A DNA stretch of 64,000 bases from assembly GCF_001649575.2 (NCBI RefSeq), contig NC_051445.1, forward strand, positions 4,139,012 to 4,203,011, in the 5' to 3' direction. Under the pieces are notes generated by a model, which worked only from the letters and a program-made list of their open reading frames with translations, was not told the origin of the DNA and did not search any database. Shown piece after piece: positions 21,628-32,070 of the stretch; the stretch's first letter is position 1, and each line of letters opens with the position of its first letter. The stretch comes from Kryptolebias marmoratus. Its lineage: Eukaryota; Chordata; Actinopteri; Cyprinodontiformes; Rivulidae. The position numbers and the translations under genes are program-made.

Positions 21628-24600
21628 CTATTTTGAATAATATTCAACTAACACAACTAATTTCTGCACTGGACGCTCAAGAAATGAAGGTTGTGTTAAG
21701 CGCTCACCCTTCGGTCCTAACTTATTTTGGCCTACTTGTATTTTCACCTTTCGCACGAGACCATCATCATCTTCCTGTGCCTCAACTACTCTAGCTAGTG
21801 GCCACTCATTTCTGGGAGTGTTTTCATCCTTAACGATAACTACATCTCCAATTTGCACGTTTCGTCTGGTTGCATGCCACTGCTGACGAAGGTTGATGTT
21901 GGTTAAGTATTCTCGGCGCCACCTATTCCAGAACTGTTCTGAGAGATACTGTACTTTGCGCCATCTTTTTCTTGCATACAGATCTTCTTGAACGAACTTT
22001 CCTGGAGGTGGAAGGGGTATTGTAGACTTCATAGTAAGCAAGTGATTGGGTGTCAAGGGTTCAGCACCTTTGGGATCAGTTAGGGTGTCTGTTGTCAGCG
22101 GGCGACTGTTGACTATGGACATGGCCTCATAGAAGAACGTTCTTAATGAGGAGTCGTCCAGTCTTCCATTAGCCTGAGCTAGGACAGAGCTCATCACACT
22201 CCTTGTCGTCCGAATCTGACGCTCCCATATGCCTCCCATATGACTGGCTTCGGGAACATTCATAAGGAAGTCACATTCCTTTCTTGCGAGATAGGTCGCA
22301 ATCCTTTCCTTGTCAAGTTCCATCAAGCACTTTCCCAACTCACTCTTTGCTCCTACGAAATTTGTACCTTGGTCAGATCTAATCTGTCTGACTGTTCCTC
22401 TTATTGCAATGAAACATCTTAATGCATTTAGAAATGCATCAGTTGTCAGGTCCTCGAGCATCTCGATATGAATGGCTCTAGAGCTTAGGCATGTTAACAA
22501 CAGCCCATATCTCTTGTACTCTTTTCTACCTTGCTTCGTGTAAAAAGGACCAAAACAGTCGATGCCTGTATATGAGAAAGGAGGAGATGGCTCTATTCGA
22601 TCAACAGGCAAGTCAGCCATACGCTGTTCTTCAGTTCGACCCCGTACCCTCCTACAGGTCACGCAACTCCTGATGTGCTTGGCCACAACTTTACTAGCAC
22701 CCATAATCCAGTAGCCATTGGCTCTGAGATCGTTCAGTGTTTGCCCTCGGCCTTGATGCTGTGTTCTTTTATGGCAATGATCAAGTATCAGATGCGTTAC
22801 GATGCCTTCTTTCGGGAGTATTACGGGATGTTTGAACTCTAGCGACGCTGATGACCTTCTTAACCTGCCACCAACTCTGAGCACTCTGTCCTCAAGAAAC
22901 GGATCGAGTTCATACATTTTGTGAGTTCTCCTGAGTTTTTGTGATTGGCTGAGCAGCTTCAGCTCTTCTCCAAATGCTTCCTTTTGTGCCGCCTTGATCA
23001 GCACAAGAGCTGCTTTCTTTCGCTCCTCTACTGTAACAGGCCCAGATATGTCCCTATGAGCCAGCCTCTGAATGCGAGCAATGACGTTAAGGCAAGTGAC
23101 CCAGTCTGAAAACCTTGCCAGCCTTATCAGAAGGTCATTTTCCTGCACAACATCCATTTTCAGGACTTTGACCTCTGGGTCACCTATGAGAAGCTCTGGG
23201 GTTGTTGGATTAGTCACAATTTCCTGTTCCCATAAGAACTTAGGTCCCTTTAGCCAATCTGATGCCATTAGATCTGCCACCTTGAGTCCTCTAGATGCAT
23301 AATCTGCCGGGTTTTGACTTGTTTCAACGTAAAACCATCGATTGGGGTCAGTAGAGTCTATGATCTTCTGGATCCGGTTCGCAACAAAGACATGAAAACG
23401 CCGGGCCTCATTCTTGATATACCCCAGTACCACTTGTGAATCCGTCCAAAAGTACTCAGCATCGATTTTCAAGTCAAGCTCTTCTCTGAGAACTTTACTT
23501 ATGGCTGCAGAGATTGTGGCAGCGGTGAGTTCTAGACGTGGTATACTGACAATCTTCATGGGTGCTACCCTAGCCTTAGCCATAACTAAAGTGCAATGCA
23601 CTTGTTCTTCAGCCACGATCCTGATATACGAGCACTGCCCATAGCCATCATTACTGGCATCAGAAAAGTGATGCAGCTCTATCTTCTGGATCGTGCCAAG
23701 ATTGTTGGGAACAAAGCACCTTGCTATTTGAATGGTTTGAAGATTGTTCAGATCATTGAGCCATGTCTCCCACTTCGGCCTTAACTCTGGTGGGACAAGC
23801 TCATCCCAACCTACACCTCGCTTGCACATTTCTTGCAAGATTCTTTTCCCAGTCAAGATGTAGGGGGCCAGAAATCCTAGCGGATCATATATGCTGGCGA
23901 CTGTGGATAAGATGCCTCGTCGAGTGGCTGTTCTTTCTTGTTGGACCACATTGAATGAGAAGACATCCATTTCGATGTTCCACTTAACTCCTAGCACTCT
24001 CTGAGCTGGTAGCTCTGTGTAGTTTAAGTCCACGTCCTTGACTTGTGGAGCACGCTCACTCTCTGGAATGCTCTCCAAGACCACTTCGTTATTGCAAATA
24101 AACTTGTGCAGACGCAGCTGTCCCTTCTGACAGACTTCTCTTGCTTCATGAACAAGTTGCTTGGCCTTTTCCACGGTATCCAAACTGACAAGACCATCAT
24201 CCACATAAAAGTTTCTACGGATGAAGTTTGCTGCCATGGGGTACTCATGCTCATATTTGGTGGCGAGGTATTTCATGCCGTAATTCGCACAACCTGGCGA
24301 TGATGCCGCTCCAAATATGTGCACCCTCATGCGGTATTCCTTGGGCTCACTCGCTGTGTTCCCATTCTCCCACCACAGGAACCTCATGAAATCCCGATCT
24401 TCTTGAGTGACATGAAAGCGGTGGAACATTTTCTCCACGTCGCAGTTGATCGCAATTGGATACTGTCGGAACCGACACAGCACTCCAGTCAAGGCGTTGG
24501 TTAAATCCGGTCCCGTGAGAAGGTGGTCATTCAACGAAGTGCCTTCATATTTGGCAGAGCAGTCGAAGACAACTCTGATCTTTTCTGGCTTTCGCGGGTG

Positions 24601-27600
24601 GTACACTCCATGGTGTGGTATGTACCAGGTGTTCCCATCTTTTGATGTTGCATGGACTTCCTCTGCATCACCATCTTTGAAAACATTGACCATGAACTGA
24701 CCATAGTCCTCCTTGTATTTGGGATTTTTGTCCATTTTTCCTTTCAGATGTTTCAGCCTAACTGTGGCTAAATGCTTGTTGCTAGGAAGCTGGGGGCGCT
24801 CTCTGAAAGGCAGAGGCATCTCCAGATATCCATTGTCATTATGATGGATTCCCTCTTTCAGAATTTGTAGGAACTGAATATCTTCTTGGGAGATCGTTCC
24901 ATCTGTAGGATTTGTATCCTGAAAATCTCTCTCAAGAGCCTTAATCGCACATGCAGGTGTAATAGGTGGAATTTCCTTTACAGAGATGCGATAGCAGAAT
25001 CCTGCATTTATTCCTCCACCAGTATTAGGTGTTTTGGCACCAACCACGCTCCACCCGAGGTCTGTTTTCACTGCATATGGCTCATGCTCCGCTCCTGATA
25101 CGACTTCTTTCGGTTTTAGAGCTCTGACGCAATCGTAGCCTATTAGCAGTCCAGCAGGACAGTCTAGCAGGTCTGGCATCTCATCAGCTATGTTAAGCAA
25201 GTGTGTCCATCCTTTGGCTGTTTTCCGAGTTGGAATGCTGGTCTTCTCCAACGGAATATCGTCTCGAGTGTAAGCTGGTGGTAGTTCAATGCATTCTTCG
25301 GAACTGTATCCTCTGACCTTTAACCCACAGGCTCTGTGACAATTCACTATTGACCTGTCAGTCATTGTTGACAACTTGAGCTTAATTGGCTCAGTGTGTG
25401 CTTCTAGTTTTTCACACATGTCTTCAGTGACAAATGTATTGCTACTTTGTGTATCTAACAGAGCATACACTAAGATCTCTGGGCTACTTTTGACAGTACT
25501 AGACAGCCACACTGGGACTATCATTGAAGTGCGGTCAGCATTCGCCATGTTCATACTACACGAAGCAGTAGCGTTACTGTCTCTCTGTTGGTTGGCTTCA
25601 GACTTCTCCACTTGAGCCGGTTCGTCATGAAGCGGAGTTGGATGGCCTTTTCTACAAACATTGCATGTAGCCCTTTTCCGACAATCTTTTGCAACATGGC
25701 CAACTCTCAAGCAGGCGAAGCACATTTTGTTGGTTTTCACAAACGCTTTCTTCTCTTCAAGAGTCAGAGCAGCAAACTTTTCACATTTGTAAATGAAGTG
25801 GTTTTCTTGACAGCATATGCATTTTATTTGCTTCTTTGTTCGAGCAGCAGATGAATTATCTGTTGAGCTTGCTGATTCACCTGAATCCTTAGCTGGAGGA
25901 TCTTTCCCTTGAGCAACCTTTGTTGTTGTCACGAGGGTTCTGACTTTGATGCGTTTTACTTCTGTGCCTGGTTTCTCGTCTGTCTTCTTCAAAGCATGAA
26001 GCGAGGAAACCGGGTTGCAGGCAATGCGTGCCTCCTCGGCTAAGAGGTTTGAGAATGCTTCAAAACTTGGGTATGGCTTGCAGTCATCCAATTCCTTGGT
26101 GACGATTCGATTCCATCGAGTTGTTGCCCAGTCAGGAAGTTTCTGAAGTAGCTTTTGATTCTCCTCACAATCGTCTAGAACTTTAAGACCTGATATATGA
26201 GGCATTGCATTTTTGCATGAAACAAGAAAATCACTGAACTCTCTTAGTTTTAGTGGCTCTTTTGGTCCTATCTTGGGCCAGCTACTAAGTTTACTCCTAA
26301 AGGCTCTTTGCACTATGAATGGGTGCCCATAGCGCTTGTTCAGTGCATCCCAGGCTTGCGTATATGCTTCATCATCACTTCGATAAAAAGTTCCTTCCAG
26401 CACAGACAGCGCATCTCCACTTATATATTTTCTGAGATAAAACAGTCTATGTGCTGGGCTTGTACAGGTAGTCTCTATCAAGGCTTTAAAGCTGGTGCGC
26501 CATTCAGTGAATTTCAGAGGATCACCAGTAAAAACGGATGGCTCTGGTGCCGGAAGTCTTGTTATCATCAGAGATTCTTTGAAGGCTTGCACTAGTGTCG
26601 CATCATTCAGCCTTTGCTCTGATTGTTTTTCAGAACGAGGAGAGACTGGTGTTTCATGGACAATCTGAGCACATGGCGCTGGGTTATGTTGAGTTTGGAA
26701 CTGCCCTGGAGACAGAGTTATACTTTTCCTTTCTCCTTGGGGCTGACTTGGAGGCAGAGTTATTTCTTGCTTTCCTCCTGTTTCTCCGTTCATTTTCATT
26801 TCCTCCTCCTCATACACATCATATTCAGCTTGCATAGCTTCCAGATCCCTTTGGTTTTCCAGCATTTTCAACTTCTCTTGCTGAGCAAACACTTCCTTTC
26901 TTTGTGCAGCTATTTCACTCTCTCTGTTTATTTCAGCACGTTTGGATGCTAAACGTGCAGCTACTTCTGTTTTTTTAATTGACATTTGACTTCCTGCTAC
27001 GCTACCTGCGCCAGCTCTCGATACAGTAGACCCATATACTGATTTGGCATCGTCTCTCTGAAGTAATTTAACGAGTGATTTCTTCACTGCGGCAGCATCG
27101 AACTCTTTGCCTATTTCTGAGCAACGTATTTTCAACAGAGCAACTACTTCCTTAGTTACTGAGGTGCAGCTATCCATTCGCCGTCTTATGTCTTGGCTTG
27201 GTGTGGTCAATGCACGTAAGCTGTCATACTCCTGCTTTAGGTGTGACTCATATCTTTCTAAAGTAGCTGTCATACTTTCAAGACTCTCTTTGTCACATTC
27301 TTTTTTGAGTTGGCTCCTAATGTACTGAACCTCACCTTTGAAGCTGACATAAGTTAACATAAACTTTCTTTCCTTTTTTGCACTCTCTTCTTTTGCATAG
27401 TTAAGCCATTTTTCGGTTGGTCTACGCTCTCTTTCTGATCGCCTAAGTTGTTCAGATTCAGAAATTGGTTCCTGACTCTCTACGCTATGTGCTTGCAGAC
27501 TGTTATCAATTTCAGCAATGCGTTCTGTCATTTGGTCTCTTAATGTTGCATCTGTTTCAGTTTCTAACTTGGTTTGTAAGTCTATTTTTTCTTCTTCAAG

Positions 27601-27651
27601 AGCCTGAATTACTCCCTCAAGTACAAGAGCACTCTCTTCACTTTGATCCAT
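21628..27651 (-). CDS. BEL/Pao gag-pol polyprotein, copy 2
   Basis: The same 2,007-residue polyprotein as copy 1, shifted by 7,254 bp. I see no residue difference along the length, including the zinc knuckles, the D-T-Q protease core (at about 25,453-25,455 in DNA), Y-V-D-D (about 24,196-24,207) and the integrase triad. Out-of-frame stretches also match copy 1 in length and sequence, so identity holds at the DNA level and is not just constrained coding. This points to duplication too recent to gather mutations, or to the same molecule represented twice in the assembly. Confidence 0.96.
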   Translation of the reverse strand: MDQSEESALVLEGVIQALEEEKIDLQTKLETETDATLRDQMTERIAEIDNSLQAHSVESQEPISESEQLRRSERERRPTEKWLNYAKEESAKKERKFMLTYVSFKGEVQYIRSQLKKECDKESLESMTATLERYESHLKQEYDSLRALTTPSQDIRRRMDSCTSVTKEVVALLKIRCSEIGKEFDAAAVKKSLVKLLQRDDAKSVYGSTVSRAGAGSVAGSQMSIKKTEVAARLASKRAEINRESEIAAQRKEVFAQQEKLKMLENQRDLEAMQAEYDVYEEEEMKMNGETGGKQEITLPPSQPQGERKSITLSPGQFQTQHNPAPCAQIVHETPVSPRSEKQSEQRLNDATLVQAFKESLMITRLPAPEPSVFTGDPLKFTEWRTSFKALIETTCTSPAHRLFYLRKYISGDALSVLEGTFYRSDDEAYTQAWDALNKRYGHPFIVQRAFRSKLSSWPKIGPKEPLKLREFSDFLVSCKNAMPHISGLKVLDDCEENQKLLQKLPDWATTRWNRIVTKELDDCKPYPSFEAFSNLLAEEARIACNPVSSLHALKKTDEKPGTEVKRIKVRTLVTTTKVAQGKDPPAKDSGESASSTDNSSAARTKKQIKCICCQENHFIYKCEKFAALTLEEKKAFVKTNKMCFACLRVGHVAKDCRKRATCNVCRKGHPTPLHDEPAQVEKSEANQQRDSNATASCSMNMANADRTSMIVPVWLSSTVKSSPEILVYALLDTQSSNTFVTEDMCEKLEAHTEPIKLKLSTMTDRSIVNCHRACGLKVRGYSSEECIELPPAYTRDDIPLEKTSIPTRKTAKGWTHLLNIADEMPDLLDCPAGLLIGYDCVRALKPKEVVSGAEHEPYAVKTDLGWSVVGAKTPNTGGGINAGFCYRISVKEIPPITPACAIKALERDFQDTNPTDGTISQEDIQFLQILKEGIHHNDNGYLEMPLPFRERPQLPSNKHLATVRLKHLKGKMDKNPKYKEDYGQFMVNVFKDGDAEEVHATSKDGNTWYIPHHGVYHPRKPEKIRVVFDCSAKYEGTSLNDHLLTGPDLTNALTGVLCRFRQYPIAINCDVEKMFHRFHVTQEDRDFMRFLWWENGNTASEPKEYRMRVHIFGAASSPGCANYGMKYLATKYEHEYPMAANFIRRNFYVDDGLVSLDTVEKAKQLVHEAREVCQKGQLRLHKFICNNEVVLESIPESERAPQVKDVDLNYTELPAQRVLGVKWNIEMDVFSFNVVQQERTATRRGILSTVASIYDPLGFLAPYILTGKRILQEMCKRGVGWDELVPPELRPKWETWLNDLNNLQTIQIARCFVPNNLGTIQKIELHHFSDASNDGYGQCSYIRIVAEEQVHCTLVMAKARVAPMKIVSIPRLELTAATISAAISKVLREELDLKIDAEYFWTDSQVVLGYIKNEARRFHVFVANRIQKIIDSTDPNRWFYVETSQNPADYASRGLKVADLMASDWLKGPKFLWEQEIVTNPTTPELLIGDPEVKVLKMDVVQENDLLIRLARFSDWVTCLNVIARIQRLAHRDISGPVTVEERKKAALVLIKAAQKEAFGEELKLLSQSQKLRRTHKMYELDPFLEDRVLRVGGRLRRSSASLEFKHPVILPKEGIVTHLILDHCHKRTQHQGRGQTLNDLRANGYWIMGASKVVAKHIRSCVTCRRVRGRTEEQRMADLPVDRIEPSPPFSYTGIDCFGPFYTKQGRKEYKRYGLLLTCLSSRAIHIEMLEDLTTDAFLNALRCFIAIRGTVRQIRSDQGTNFVGAKSELGKCLMELDKERIATYLARKECDFLMNVPEASHMGGIWERQIRTTRSVMSSVLAQANGRLDDSSLRTFFYEAMSIVNSRPLTTDTLTDPKGAEPLTPNHLLTMKSTIPLPPPGKFVQEDLYARKRWRKVQYLSEQFWNRWRREYLTNINLRQQWHATRRNVQIGDVVIVKDENTPRNEWPLARVVEAQEDDDGLVRKVKIQVGQNKLGPKGERLTQPSFLERPVQKLVVLVEYYSK

Positions 27652-28244
27652 TTTCTGAATTATTAATAATCAAAATCTTAAGCAAAACCTTAGCTAAACT
27701 TGTGCTATAAGTAATCCTCAGTATTAATTTCAAATATCAGGCATACACATATAGAACCAAACAGGAAATCCAAAGTAGGAATATCTAGTTCCTTAATAAC
27801 ACAGGCCAGAAATATTCACACAAAATATGCACACAATGGCCTTTCACACTTAATTTCAAATATTTACAAGTGATAATGTTTCTTATCAACTAAACCTGAA
27901 AGCCAAAGGCTTGGTGATACTACTCACGACCACGGCGCGCTGTTGCTCTTGTGATTACTTGTGGAAACGGCACAGTCTCAATCCTTGTCCTGATTGCCAG
28001 CCGCCGCCATATTTTGCAAGTCACTGCAATCGCAACGGTCCGAGCAGATTGCAAGGTTGAAAGACGAGCGGTAGTTTTCTTCAAGCTGCAGGCGAGTTGT
28101 AGTCTTCAAGCTGCAACGGTCCTTTTCCCTCTCCCCCATCCATCTCAGCATGGCTGGCGAGAAGTTCACAGCTTGCTTTCACTGTGCGGTCTCCCTCGTT
28201 GTTCTCTGGCTTCGAGCCGAGCTGCATACGGTGCACGTGTTCAC
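27652..28244 (-). other. 5' leader between LTR 3 and gag, copy 2
   Basis: Repeats the copy 1 leader (20,398-20,990), including the YY1-like word at about 28,003-28,013. Confidence 0.6.
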
Positions 28245-28735
28245 TATAGCTGCTCCCAACTTTTCTCACTGGTTGATGAAGATGCAACGCTCCGACTGAT
28301 GGTTCCAAACGTTTATTAAAGGAATTTTCTGTCACATAAACGCCCAAGACCACCGTGAACACTGCAATAAAATACACAGTGGCAAATATACATCAGTTAA
28401 ACCGTCATGTTCTCTTATATAAATTGTTCAAATGAAACTTATTACACATATACAAACACAAGAATATTCCATTCAATTGTCCATACCGTATGCCCCTCCA
28501 ACCAGAAGGTTAGGAGTTGCTAGAAGTCCATTTCTTCCAAATTTCAGTTCTTTGTCTTTCCTATTACCGCTTGCAAAAACCAACTGAGCATGAAACGAAA
28601 CTTACAGCCCTTTATCGAAAGCATCACGTGACCAAGTGATGACGTAATTGCTGAAGTGGTCAGATAACGTTATTAACCAAACCAAACAGTATTTCCCAAA
28701 ATATACATAAAAAATGCTTGACTGCGTTCGCTACA
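28245..28735 (-). repeat. LTR 3 (5' LTR of copy 2)
   Basis: Third identical LTR, again offset 7,254 bp. It is followed on the right by the 3' end of a further internal region, so it also acts as the 3' LTR of the truncated third unit. Confidence 0.93.
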
Positions 28736-28881
28736 CTGCCACCAAAATTACAAAAGGTTTACTTTCACCATATTCAAAGAAATAAAACATGTAATTTTCA
28801 ATAACTTCAATTTTAACCTTTACCCAAAATTTCCATCAATAGATCTTACAATAGGTGACTGATTTTCATGTTAATGCTGAG

Positions 28882-29342
28882 CTATTTTGAATAATATTCA
28901 ACTAACACAACTAATTTCTGCACTGGACGCTCAAGAAATGAAGGTTGTGTTAAGCGCTCACCCTTCGGTCCTAACTTATTTTGGCCTACTTGTATTTTCA
29001 CCTTTCGCACGAGACCATCATCATCTTCCTGTGCCTCAACTACTCTAGCTAGTGGCCACTCATTTCTGGGAGTGTTTTCATCCTTAACGATAACTACATC
29101 TCCAATTTGCACGTTTCGTCTGGTTGCATGCCACTGCTGACGAAGGTTGATGTTGGTTAAGTATTCTCGGCGCCACCTATTCCAGAACTGTTCTGAGAGA
29201 TACTGTACTTTGCGCCATCTTTTTCTTGCATACAGATCTTCTTGAACGAACTTTCCTGGAGGTGGAAGGGGTATTGTAGACTTCATAGTAAGCAAGTGAT
29301 TGGGTGTCAAGGGTTCAGCACCTTTGGGATCAGTTAGGGTGT
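28882..29342 (-). pseudogene. Truncated third BEL pol copy (3' end only)
   Basis: Encodes the last 153 residues or so of the polyprotein (about residue 1,855 to the stop at 28,882): the end of the integrase region and the DUF5641-like tail. It matches copies 1 and 2 up to the single N at 29,343 and then stops. An open frame continues across the N into unrelated sequence up to 29,406, but that extension is not part of the element. The break is most simply an assembly gap rather than a biological deletion. Confidence 0.9.
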
Positions 29343-29343
29343 N
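29343..29343. other. Single ambiguous base marking an assembly discontinuity
   Basis: The only N in the window sits exactly where the third retrotransposon unit ends and unrelated sequence begins. That is how a closed or collapsed scaffold gap looks. Distances across this point should not be trusted. Confidence 0.85.
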
Positions 29344-32024
29344 AGCAGTAAGGTAGCAAAGCTGCGCTCTTCTTCGTAGACATTGAGTTTGGCTGCAGCT
29401 GCACACAGTTGCAGCGCCTCCTACAGGAAACTGGTGGAGCTACGCAGAGAACCACGCCGTTCAAAAGCCTTGTTTGGATTCATTTTTTTATAATATACAC
29501 AGCAGAAAAACACTGAGGTCCGGACCTCGGTGTCCTCAATGGGAGCTACGGCCCTGGTCCTGGCAGCTGTTGGGGAAAACAAATTTCTCTTTTTTCACAT
29601 CAGGGGTTATTTAGGGTTGCATCTGAGCTGTTTTCATGTAAACTTTGATGTCAAACCAGTGCAGTCCACACCTGAGAGGATCACATGACACAAAGGAAAA
29701 TATTGAAATATCCAATTCTTTCTTCTGGAAACAAGTGTTCTGTATCTGTAATAATCAGAACATAGAAGTGAAGAAAAAGACTCTCCTGAAATTAAGAAAT
29801 GAGGAGACGTGTAAAGAGATAAGTACCTAGAATCAAACCACCACTCACTGAGAGACCTCATGAGAACCGAGACAGGAAGATGACCCTTGACACACTTTTA
29901 GATCATGCCCTGTTCTTGTTGTGGCATAGCAAACTATGAGCCAGGCATCATTCCACTAACCCTCACATCCTCCCATGTTTCTGTAAGACTGACTCAGGTC
30001 TCATTAAATCAGTCTCTTACGTAAGTTTTGTACAAGTCCAGACATGTACGTTTGACCAGTCATTTTATCTGCTGTTCAAAACAAAATGTTCTTCAGCACT
30101 GATGCAGCATTTACTTGGTATGACAAGCAACAGAAAAACACTCTGACATACTTTACTTGTAATGCTGAGTACAAGTAATGACTTGTACTCAGGAGAGGTT
30201 TTTAACACTTGAGCTGCCAGGCTGTTTTTAAGATGGAGAGGGAAGACTTTGGTACCTCTTACGTTCACCTCTATCATCACTATAAAGTTCACATTGTTGG
30301 CTTTTAATTAAATGTTTCAGGAGGAACTGGGGGGATTTGAGAACTGTTATCCATCAACCATAAAATAAGTTTCTTAACCTCTACAGTAACATAACTTTTT
30401 CATATGTTTATTCCAAGCATGCAGAGTTTGGCAGAAGCCTGTAGACTGGAGACTTGTCCAGGTTCTCCTGCCTGTTATCTGCTGAATTAAAGTCCAAGGA
30501 AGGATGGATCATTCTAAAAAACAGAAAAAACAAACTGAAATTAGTTACTTCAGCTCAACAAATATATTCCGTGACTGTTCGTTACCAAGTATAGTTGTTA
30601 AGTTTGTAAATAAGGAAACTAAATTAGGTAATACTAAAAGTCATTTCTTGAATAGAAATGCGGTAGTAAGCATGTAAATATGTGAACATATAACCTAAGA
30701 CACTCAGACTACAGTCTTAAGTTTAATTTAATGCGATCACGCTCTTTTTCAACCCGGTTGTTTTTATCACTTCTGTTGCTTTAAAAAGACGTGATTTGTC
30801 GATGCCCTTTACTTTGTCTCAAAGTTCATCTCCTCATGAAGTCGTCAGCTGATGTCATCATTTGCTTTCTTGCAGGAGATCTCATCAGAGCCCCGCTGGT
30901 TAAGTAATTGTGTTCATTTAGATAAAAAAAAGTAGGCCAGTGTTGTTTTAAAAGGCTTATTCCCTCATAGACATTCTGGTTCCACCTAAATGATGCAATC
31001 CTCACATATTATACACAGCTTACAGTCTGAGAAGACTACTGTTAAAAATGCATGTAAACAACACTTAAGGGTACGTCAAGCGTGCCGCCTTTGTGGCTGG
31101 TTGATGCAACAGGAGAGCGCTGCAGAGGGTGAAAAAACAGCCATCTCTATTTCACTGAAATCCCTTCCATAATCCTGCAGACACCCCAGAGACATTCAAC
31201 AACTGTAGAGGGGGGTGGGGGCAACAAGCCCGCCCACAAGCTTTTAGTTGCATTGAAAGCATTTATGGCTGAAAAAGAAAGGAAAAAAAAGCTTTTGGGC
31301 AAAACGTCTGATTCCAAAATCATAGCTTAAGGATGTAAGGAAGGATTTAAGGGAGGTGGATGTCTGTAAGAAATGCACAAAAACATGTTAAATGGTGTTA
31401 AGAATCCAGATTTATTTGCATTTGAATAGACATACAGGAGAAAAAAAAGCTGAAGTTTTATCTCAGAGTGCAACATCCCAACCTACACAGAAATTAAAGG
31501 AACAATCTGTCAACTAAATGTTCATACAGTCTTCTGATGGGGATCGCTCCTCCGATTGTTTAAACAGGTTCCACAACAGCAAAACAACCTTATAAATGTT
31601 AAATATAAAACTTGTAAATGGCTCCAATTTTTTCTTTCATAAATAGTTCATTTCTAGGAAATATTTGGGGAAAAACAAAAAGTACAAAAATATTTTGAGT
31701 GCAAGCAGCAAAACATTTCCAGTTAGAGATGAAAACATGTAAGTTATCATGTCTTTAAACATTTATTTATCTACCATTATTATTTTCTAAAAGTAAGGAA
31801 TCTTCTTTCAAATACTAATTTTAATATTTCACACAGTTAGGGTTCAGTACACTTGGAATGTTCTTACAAATACTTTACTAAAATTAATGAATTCTTGCAA
31901 ACCAGTTATGCATTAATGAAATACAATTAATGTCTTTTTAGTCATTTTGTTTTTCAAATTACATTAAGAATAATGGTGTAGTCAAGTCAAAAACAAAGTG
32001 TGATAAAACTAAGAATTATGAGAA

Positions 32025-32070
<46 letters not shown>

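Larger units (their letters stand above)
13737..29342 (-). mobile_element. Tandem array of a BEL/Pao LTR retrotransposon
   Basis: Three copies of a 491-bp LTR (13,737, 20,991 and 28,245) alternate with two complete internal regions and one truncated one, at an exact 7,254-bp spacing. All reading frames checked in copy 1 recur unchanged in copy 2. The coding strand is minus, so the left-most LTR is the outer 3' LTR. The outer 5' LTR is absent because the third unit is cut at 29,342 by a single N. The family assignment rests on the DUF1759 gag, A17-type protease, RT and integrase order, the single long frame and the C-terminal DUF5641-like domain. Target-site duplication cannot be tested. An LTR-LTR recombination product, a concatemeric insertion or an assembly repeat error could each explain the array. 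Confidence 0.95.

Noticed and set aside
28882..29406. 174-codon open frame running across the N
   Set aside because: Its first 20 or so codons come from unrelated sequence beyond the single N; only 28,882-29,342 belongs to the BEL pol gene.
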